From NCBI GenBank assembly GCA_902773195.1, contig CACYDL010000149.1, positions 1-10,725 of the forward strand: a DNA stretch of 10,725 bases, read 5' to 3'. The translations under genes and the position numbers were made by a program. Within the stretch, counting starts at the first letter, position 1. Every line of letters begins with the position of its first letter. Positions 6,181 to 10,725 of the stretch are shown here, one piece after another. Source of the stretch: an uncultured Lachnospiraceae bacterium. Its GTDB lineage: Bacteria; Bacillota_A; Clostridia; Lachnospirales; Lachnospiraceae. The notes under the pieces were generated by a model. The model was not told the origin of the DNA and did no database searches. It saw only the letters and a program-made list of their open reading frames with translations.

Positions 6181-7128
6181 ATGCGGGACTGCTTCGGAAG
6201 AGAGATCGATTATCTCAGGATCTCTGTCACGGACCGCTGCAATCTGCGCTGCAGATACTGCATGGGGACCGCGGAATTTCAATTTAAAAGCCATGAGGCG
6301 ATCCTTACGCTGGAGCATATGGCGGAGACGGCGGCGGCCGCGGCGTCCCTCGGCATCCGGAAGGTGCGGATCACGGGAGGAGAGCCTCTCGTAAGGCGCG
6401 GCGTCGCGGAGCTGGTCAGGATGATCGCCGCCGTCCCGGGGATCGAGGATATCAGCATGACGACCAACGGCATCCTTCTCCCGAAGATGGCGGAGGAGCT
6501 TCGGAGGGCCGGCCTTCAGCGCGTCAATATCAGCCTTGACACCCTCGATCCGGAGAAATTCAGAAGGATCAGCGGAACCGGGGAACTGGAGGACGTGCTG
6601 AGAGGAATCCGGGCGGCCGGCGAGGCCGGTTTTTTTCCGATCAAGCTGAACGCCGTCCTGATCGGAGGCTTCAACGACGACGAAATCGAGGCGCTGGCCG
6701 GACTGGCGAGGGACCATCCCTACGAGGTGCGCTTTATCGAGCTGATGCCGGTGGGGAGTCCCGTTTTTCCGGAATCGGCGTATATTCCGTGCAGCACGGT
6801 CGCCGAAAGAATGCCTGAGATGGAGGAGACAGGCGCCGACGGGACGGCCCGCCTGTACCGCGTGCCGGGATGGAAGGGCACGATCGGGCTCATCACGCCG
6901 CTCAGCCGGGACTTCTGCCGCAGCTGCAACAGGATCCGGCTGACGGCCGACGGAAAGCTGAAGACCTGCCTGCATTCCGGGGAGGAGCTTGATATTTCTT
7001 CCCTGCACGGCCGGGCGCTCACGGAGGCGCTCCGGGAAGCGATTCTCCGCAAGCCGGCCTCCCACGGGCCCCTGGGCCGCGGATACCGCTCCGGGGCGGG
7101 GCGAAACATGAACGGGATCGGCGGCTGA
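6181..7128 (+). CDS. moaA: GTP 3',8-cyclase (molybdenum cofactor step 1)
   Basis: A radical-SAM enzyme that, with MoaC, turns GTP into cyclic pyranopterin monophosphate, the first intermediate of molybdenum cofactor. At 315 residues it has normal length. The SAM iron-sulfur cluster motif is C20-x3-C24-x2-C27, followed by the SAM-binding GGEP (66-69). The second, GTP-binding cluster is C246-x2-C249-x13-C263, with [15 protein letters not shown] around it. The C-terminus ends in the Gly-Gly tail (NGIGG) that reaches into the active site in this family. The residues after YCM are GTAEF rather than the common PxEG type, a mild divergence. GAGGTG (6171-6176) is 4 nt before the ATG. moaC follows 26 nt later, so the pair is an operon. 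No moaB, moaD, moaE, mogA or moeA is in the window. Confidence 0.96.
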   Translation: MRDCFGREIDYLRISVTDRCNLRCRYCMGTAEFQFKSHEAILTLEHMAETAAAAASLGIRKVRITGGEPLVRRGVAELVRMIAAVPGIEDISMTTNGILLPKMAEELRRAGLQRVNISLDTLDPEKFRRISGTGELEDVLRGIRAAGEAGFFPIKLNAVLIGGFNDDEIEALAGLARDHPYEVRFIELMPVGSPVFPESAYIPCSTVAERMPEMEETGADGTARLYRVPGWKGTIGLITPLSRDFCRSCNRIRLTADGKLKTCLHSGEELDISSLHGRALTEALREAILRKPASHGPLGRGYRSGAGRNMNGIGG

Positions 7129-7154
7129 CAGCGGCCGGAAAGAGAGGACACAGG

Positions 7155-7643
7155 ATGCAGAAGGAACTGACCCATTTCAACGGACAGGGAAGAGCGCGGA
7201 TGGTGGACGTCTCGGACAAGGAGGAGACTCTCCGGACCGCGGAGGCGGAGGCCTTCGTCGCCTTAGCCCCGGAGACCCTCGCGATGATCCGGGAGGGAAG
7301 CCTCCGCAAGGGAGACGTGCTGGCGGTGGCCCAGGTCGCCGGCATCATGGCGGCCAAGCGGACCGGTGATCTCATCCCCATGTGCCATCCGCTGCGTCTG
7401 ACCGGCGTCGACATCGACTTTGCGCTGCAGGAGGAGCCTGCGGGCGTCGCGATCCGTTCCTTCGTGAAGTGCAGGGGAGAGACCGGCGTCGAGATGGAAG
7501 CCCTGACCGCGGTCTCCGCCGCGGCGCTGACCGTCTACGACATGTGCAAGGCGGTGCAGAAGGATATGACAATAGAGGGAATCCGCCTGGTCAGAAAGAC
7601 CGGCGGGAAGAGCGGCGACTATACCGCCCGGGAGAAGGACTGA
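7155..7643 (+). CDS. moaC: Cyclic pyranopterin monophosphate synthase
   Basis: MoaC converts the 3',8-cyclo-GTP made by MoaA into cyclic pyranopterin monophosphate; the enzyme is a cytoplasmic hexamer. The 162-residue length is typical. Nearly the full family pattern is present: HFN and [16 protein letters not shown] at the N-terminus, [19 protein letters not shown] then DLIPMCHPL (H78), [31 protein letters not shown] including D129 and K132 (equivalents of the catalytic Asp and Lys in E. coli MoaC), and the ending [11 protein letters not shown] purine-rich site, AGAGAGGA (7141-7148), lies 6 nt before the ATG. It follows moaA by 26 nt and precedes the UvrA-like gene by 35 nt with no terminator between, so the three are probably co-transcribed. 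Confidence 0.97.
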   Translation: MQKELTHFNGQGRARMVDVSDKEETLRTAEAEAFVALAPETLAMIREGSLRKGDVLAVAQVAGIMAAKRTGDLIPMCHPLRLTGVDIDFALQEEPAGVAIRSFVKCRGETGVEMEALTAVSAAALTVYDMCKAVQKDMTIEGIRLVRKTGGKSGDYTAREKD

Positions 7644-7674
7644 GTGACGGGAGAGTACCGGAAAACGGAGCCGG

Positions 7675-7724
7675 CCGGATGACGGAGAAGACCGGAAGAC
7701 GGATCAGACCGGATGACGGAGAAG
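7675..7724 (+). repeat. Imperfect purine-rich repeats at the 5' end of the UvrA-like gene
   Basis: The 16-nt sequence CCGGATGACGGAGAAG occurs exactly at 7675-7690 and 7709-7724. The first copy contains the chosen start codon; the second lies in another frame because the 34-nt offset is not a multiple of three. Degenerate GACGGNAGAAG-like copies continue to about 7843, so the first 57 codons are a GA-rich low-complexity tract. Confidence 0.8.
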
Positions 7725-10459
7725 GTGCACTGACGGAAGAGGACAGCATGACCCAGGAAGACGGCAGGACGGGAGAAGACAGAGTGACGGAGAACGGCAG
7801 AAGGACAGAGGCGGAAGGCGGGAACGGACGCGGACGGGAAGAGTCCCCGAAGGCGATACGGATCCGCGGCGCCAGGGTCCACAACCTGAAGAACATAGAC
7901 GCGGACATTCCCCTGAACCGGATTGTGGGAATCGCGGGCGTGTCCGGCTCGGGAAAATCCTCCCTCGCCCTGGGGGTGCTCTACGCCGAGGGCTCCAGGA
8001 GATATCTCGAGTCTCTTTCGACCTATACCAGGCGCCGGATGACGCAGGCGGCGAAGGCGGACGTGGACGAGGTTCTGTACGTTCCCGCCGCCCTGGCGCT
8101 GCACCAGAGGCCGGGCGTCCCGGGGATCCGCAGCACCTTCGGGACCGGCACGGAGCTTCTGAACCACCTGAGGCTGATGTTCTCCCGGCTGGCGGAGCAC
8201 AGATGCCCCAACGGCCACTACCTCCCGCCGTCCCTCCTGGTGGCGGCGGGAAAAGAGCTGGTATGCCCGGCATGCGGAGAGCGCTTCTACGCCCCCGGCG
8301 CGGAGGAGCTGTCCTTCAACAGCACCGGGGCGTGCCGGGAATGCGACGGCACGGGAACGGTGAGAACCGTGGACGAATCGACCCTCGTGCCCGACGAGTC
8401 GCTGTCCATCGACGAGGGCGCGGTCCTGCCGTGGCAGACGCTGATGTGGTCCCTGATGAAGGACATCGCGCGGGACCATCTCGGCATCCGGACAGACGTT
8501 CCCTTTTCGGAGCTGACGGACAGGGAGCGGGACCTCGTGTTCCACGGACCCGCGGAAAAATATCATCTTTTTATTCACAACGAGCGGGCCAATACGGCCG
8601 GAGAGCTGGATTTCACCTACTACAACGCGGTGTATACCGTGGAGAACGCCCTCTCCAAGGTGAAGGACGAGAAGGGCATGAAGCGGGTGGAGAAATTTCT
8701 GAAAACCGGCCCCTGCCCCTGCTGCGGGGGAAGCCGTCTCTCGGAGCAGGCCAGGGCCCCGAGAATCCGGGGCATCTCGCTGGCGGACGCCTGCCGCATG
8801 ACTCTCTCGGACCTCACGGAATGGGTGAAGGGCGTTCCGGATTCTCTGCCGGAGGAGATGCGTCCGATGGCCCGCAGCATCTGCGAGGCGTACGCCCATA
8901 CGGCGAAGCGGCTCATGGACCTGGGACTTTCGTATCTCACCATCGACCGCGAGGCCGCCACGCTCTCCACCGGGGAGAGGCAGAGGATGCAGCTGGCGAG
9001 AGCCGTCAGAAACCGCACCACCGGCGTCATGTACGTCCTGGACGAGCCCTCCATCGGCCTTCATCCCGCCAATCTCGAGGGCGTGACGGGCGTGATGGAC
9101 GATCTCGTCGCCGACGGGAATACCGTCATCCTGGTCGATCACGACACGGACATCCTGTCCCACGCGGACCATCTGATCGAACTCGGGCCGGGAGCCGGCT
9201 CGGACGGAGGCCGGATCGTCGCCGAGGGAACCGTCGATGAGCTGGCGCAGAGCGGGGTCTCCGCGATCGGCCCCTTCCTGTCGGGAAAGACGTCGGTGGA
9301 TTTCCGGCAGGAGATCCCGGAAGGAAATCTGTTCTCCCGGGGAGAGATACGTCTTGCGACGAATCAGATTCACACGGTGAAGCCGCTGGAGCTGTCGATC
9401 CCCAAGGGCCGGCTGACCGCCGTCACGGGCGTGTCCGGATCCGGCAAAACCACCCTGATCCTGGAAAGCCTGATCCCGGCCCTGGAGGCGTCGGCGGCAA
9501 GGGAAGGAAAGAAGGACGAGGCAGGGGAGGCCGGGAAGGACAAAGGAGCGGAAGGCAGGAAGAACGAGGCGGCAGACGTCAGGACAGCGGAGCGTCTCAG
9601 GCTGCCGGAACACGTGCGGTCCGTCTCCGCGCCGGGCATCCGCCATGTGAAGCTGATCGACGCGACGCCCATCGGAATCAACGTACGGTCCACCGTGGCC
9701 ACCTACGCGGACGTCCACGATGAACTGCGGCGGATCTACGCCCGGACCCCGGATGCCAGAGGAAGGGGCCTAAAGGCGGGGGATTTCTCCTACAATACGG
9801 GAAAGCTCCGCTGCTCCGTCTGCGACGGGACGGGATCCATCAGCCTGGACGTCCAGTTTCTTCCGGACGTCGACATCCCCTGTCCCGAGTGCCGCGGCTC
9901 CCGATACGCGAAGGAGGCGTGGCTTGTCCGGCGGACGCCCAGAGGAGGGGGACAGGCGTATTCGATTCCCGAGCTCATGGCGATGAGCGTCAGGGATGCC
10001 ATGGAGGTCTGCGGGGATCTCCCCGTGGTACAAAGAAGGCTCAAGGTGCTGGACGACCTGGGCCTAGGCTATCTGACGCTGGGGGAGGAGACGCCCCGGC
10101 TCTCGGGCGGCGAGGCCCAGAGGCTTAAGCTTGCCAGCGAGATGGGCAGAGGACAGGAGGACACGGTCTTTGTCTTTGATGAGCCGACCATCGGCCTGCA
10201 CCCCCTGGACGTGCGAACCCTTCTCCGCGTCTTCCGCCGTCTGACCGACGCGGGCGCCACGGTCATCGTCATCGAACACGACACCGACGTGATCCGGAAC
10301 GCCGATTACTGCGTCGATATGGGGCCCGGCGGGGGAGTCCTCGGCGGGAGGATCGTGGCCTGCGGCACGCCGGAGGAGATCGCCGCCGCGCCGGAGAGCG
10401 TGACCGGGCGGTTCCTGCGCCTTCCGCCGATGAGGGATGCGAAGAACCGTTCTACATGA
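7679..10459 (+). CDS. UvrA-like ABC ATPase lacking the UvrB-binding domain (UvrA2/DrrC type)
   Basis: A double ABC ATPase of the UvrA family, 926 residues from this start. ABC-I: Walker A GVSGSGKSS (87-95), signature LSTGERQR (429-436, normally LSGGEAQR), Walker B VMYVLDEPS (450-458), H-loop VDHDTD. ABC-II: Walker A GVSGSGKTT (584-592), signature LSGGEAQR (808-815), Walker B FVFDEPT (831-837), IEHDTD. Zinc-binding Cys clusters are C196/C199/C219/C222, C346/C348/C349 and C712/C715/C735/C738. Between RCPNGH (175-180) and CPACG (196-200) only about 20 residues remain where true UvrA has over 100, so the UvrB-interaction domain is missing. Such paralogues (Deinococcus UvrA2, Streptomyces DrrC) are linked to tolerance of DNA damage or DNA-binding drugs; the role here is inference. 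Residues 1-57 and about 606-635 are low-complexity, charged inserts. The start is uncertain: ATG 7679, ATG 7748 and GTG 7784 all have purine-rich sites upstream. Confidence 0.9.
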   Translation: MTEKTGRRIRPDDGEGALTEEDSMTQEDGRTGEDRVTENGRRTEAEGGNGRGREESPKAIRIRGARVHNLKNIDADIPLNRIVGIAGVSGSGKSSLALGVLYAEGSRRYLESLSTYTRRRMTQAAKADVDEVLYVPAALALHQRPGVPGIRSTFGTGTELLNHLRLMFSRLAEHRCPNGHYLPPSLLVAAGKELVCPACGERFYAPGAEELSFNSTGACRECDGTGTVRTVDESTLVPDESLSIDEGAVLPWQTLMWSLMKDIARDHLGIRTDVPFSELTDRERDLVFHGPAEKYHLFIHNERANTAGELDFTYYNAVYTVENALSKVKDEKGMKRVEKFLKTGPCPCCGGSRLSEQARAPRIRGISLADACRMTLSDLTEWVKGVPDSLPEEMRPMARSICEAYAHTAKRLMDLGLSYLTIDREAATLSTGERQRMQLARAVRNRTTGVMYVLDEPSIGLHPANLEGVTGVMDDLVADGNTVILVDHDTDILSHADHLIELGPGAGSDGGRIVAEGTVDELAQSGVSAIGPFLSGKTSVDFRQEIPEGNLFSRGEIRLATNQIHTVKPLELSIPKGRLTAVTGVSGSGKTTLILESLIPALEASAAREGKKDEAGEAGKDKGAEGRKNEAADVRTAERLRLPEHVRSVSAPGIRHVKLIDATPIGINVRSTVATYADVHDELRRIYARTPDARGRGLKAGDFSYNTGKLRCSVCDGTGSISLDVQFLPDVDIPCPECRGSRYAKEAWLVRRTPRGGGQAYSIPELMAMSVRDAMEVCGDLPVVQRRLKVLDDLGLGYLTLGEETPRLSGGEAQRLKLASEMGRGQEDTVFVFDEPTIGLHPLDVRTLLRVFRRLTDAGATVIVIEHDTDVIRNADYCVDMGPGGGVLGGRIVACGTPEEIAAAPESVTGRFLRLPPMRDAKNRST

Positions 10460-10505
10460 TACATTCTACATGATACATTCTACATGAGAAGTTCTACATG
10501 AAACG
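10450..10505 (+). repeat. Four-copy 14-bp tandem repeat at the stop codon of the UvrA-like gene
   Basis: TTCTACATGATACA is present exactly at 10450-10463 and 10464-10477, then in diverged form at 10478-10491 (TTCTACATGAGAAG) and 10492-10505 (TTCTACATGAAACG). The core TTCTACATGA is identical in all four. The stop codon TGA of the UvrA-like gene (10457-10459) is part of unit one. The repeat is AT-rich against GC-rich surroundings. Confidence 0.95.
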
Positions 10506-10524
10506 GCGCCCCATCCGGCGCTTT
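10506..10524 (+). terminator. Possible weak terminator after the UvrA-like gene
   Basis: GCGCC (10506-10510) and GGCGC (10517-10521) form a 5-bp GC stem with a 6-nt loop followed by only three T. It is placed correctly, directly after the tandem repeat, but the short stem and T tract make termination uncertain. Confidence 0.35.
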
Positions 10525-10580
10525 CCGGGGACAGAGACGGGAGCGGAGCCTTACGTCCGCGCGATAAAGGAGGATACGCT

Positions 10581-10725
10581 GTGAACAGGAACTTTTTTCA
10601 GCTCGTGACGGCTCCCGGGGCGGTGAGGCGCCGCGCCATCTGCCTGGCGCTTCTGCTTACCCTGACGCAGGCATCCGCCGCGCCGGTTTATCCGGCCGCG
10701 CCTGCCGGCGGGGAGGGGGAAAACC
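10581..10725 (+). CDS. Exported protein of unknown function, N-terminal fragment
   Basis: A GTG start preceded 7 nt upstream by AAAGGAGG (10566-10573), one of the strongest ribosome binding sites in the window. The 48 complete codons encode a classic Sec signal peptide: basic R16-R17-R18, hydrophobic core AICLALLLTL (19-28), and a likely signal peptidase site after A33 (QASA, then APVYPA). The residues after it are Pro/Gly/Ala/Glu-rich, as in the flexible start of many secreted or wall-associated proteins. C21 is inside the hydrophobic core and does not fit a lipobox, and the Arg stretch lacks the Tat pattern. The frame is open at the window edge, so the mature domain, and hence the function, is unseen. 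It was too short for simple ORF calling. It lies about 120 nt after the UvrA-like gene; no clear promoter is visible. Confidence 0.72.
   Translation, partial: MNRNFFQLVTAPGAVRRRAICLALLLTLTQASAAPVYPAAPAGGEGEN

Noticed and set aside
7382..7678. N-terminal extension of the UvrA-like frame into moaC
   Set aside because: The frame is open upstream of 7679, but that part is an out-of-frame reading of conserved moaC codons and gives an Arg-rich nonsense peptide.
7619..9718. Long minus-strand open frame (699 codons) opposite the UvrA-like gene
   Set aside because: It is antisense to well-conserved ABC motifs; the frame stays open because GC-rich third positions avoid stop codons. Its translation has no recognisable domain and is rich in Arg, Gly and His.

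Overview
The window reads as ordinary chromosome from a GC-rich (roughly 60% G+C by eye), Gram-positive, anaerobic bacterium. The best guess is a high-GC member of Clostridia, possibly Lachnospiraceae. The reasons are strong Shine-Dalgarno sites, a LytR-CpsA-Psr cell-wall enzyme, a desulfoferrodoxin (superoxide reductase), a tRNA gene that does not encode its CCA end, and a divergent diaminopimelate decarboxylase beside a rhomboid-like protein with a zinc-ribbon tail. The taxonomic call is inference. No IS element, phage gene, CRISPR array or integrase is visible.

Left part (1-2210): a 5'-truncated LCP-family gene converges on aroC (chorismate synthase, minus strand). The two share one hairpin terminator, and the aroC stop codon lies in its T tract. 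Between aroC and the next plus-strand gene is a compact divergent promoter region: a perfect TTGACA-17-TATAAT promoter pointing right, and an extended -10 promoter pointing left whose -35 overlaps it.

Middle part (2208-6047): a probably inactive rhomboid-like membrane protein with a Cys/His-rich tail is followed by lysA (last step of lysine synthesis), then tRNA-Leu(CAA) and a strong intrinsic terminator. A new unit then starts from its own promoter: desulfoferrodoxin, overlapping by 8 nt a ten-helix EamA/DMT transporter that probably starts at TTG.

Right part (6048-10725): after a GC-rich 133-nt leader come moaA and moaC, the two enzymes that turn GTP into cyclic pyranopterin monophosphate for molybdenum cofactor. 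Thirty-five nt later begins a UvrA paralogue that lacks the UvrB-binding domain and carries two purine-rich low-complexity stretches. Its stop codon falls in the first unit of a four-copy 14-bp tandem repeat. The window ends in the signal peptide of an exported protein that starts at GTG and is cut by the window edge.

No clearly new multi-gene system is visible. The items most worth a second look are the pseudo-rhomboid with metal-binding tail, the UvrA paralogue with its low-complexity inserts and tandem repeat, the overlapping divergent promoters, and the repeated motif around the desulfoferrodoxin promoter.
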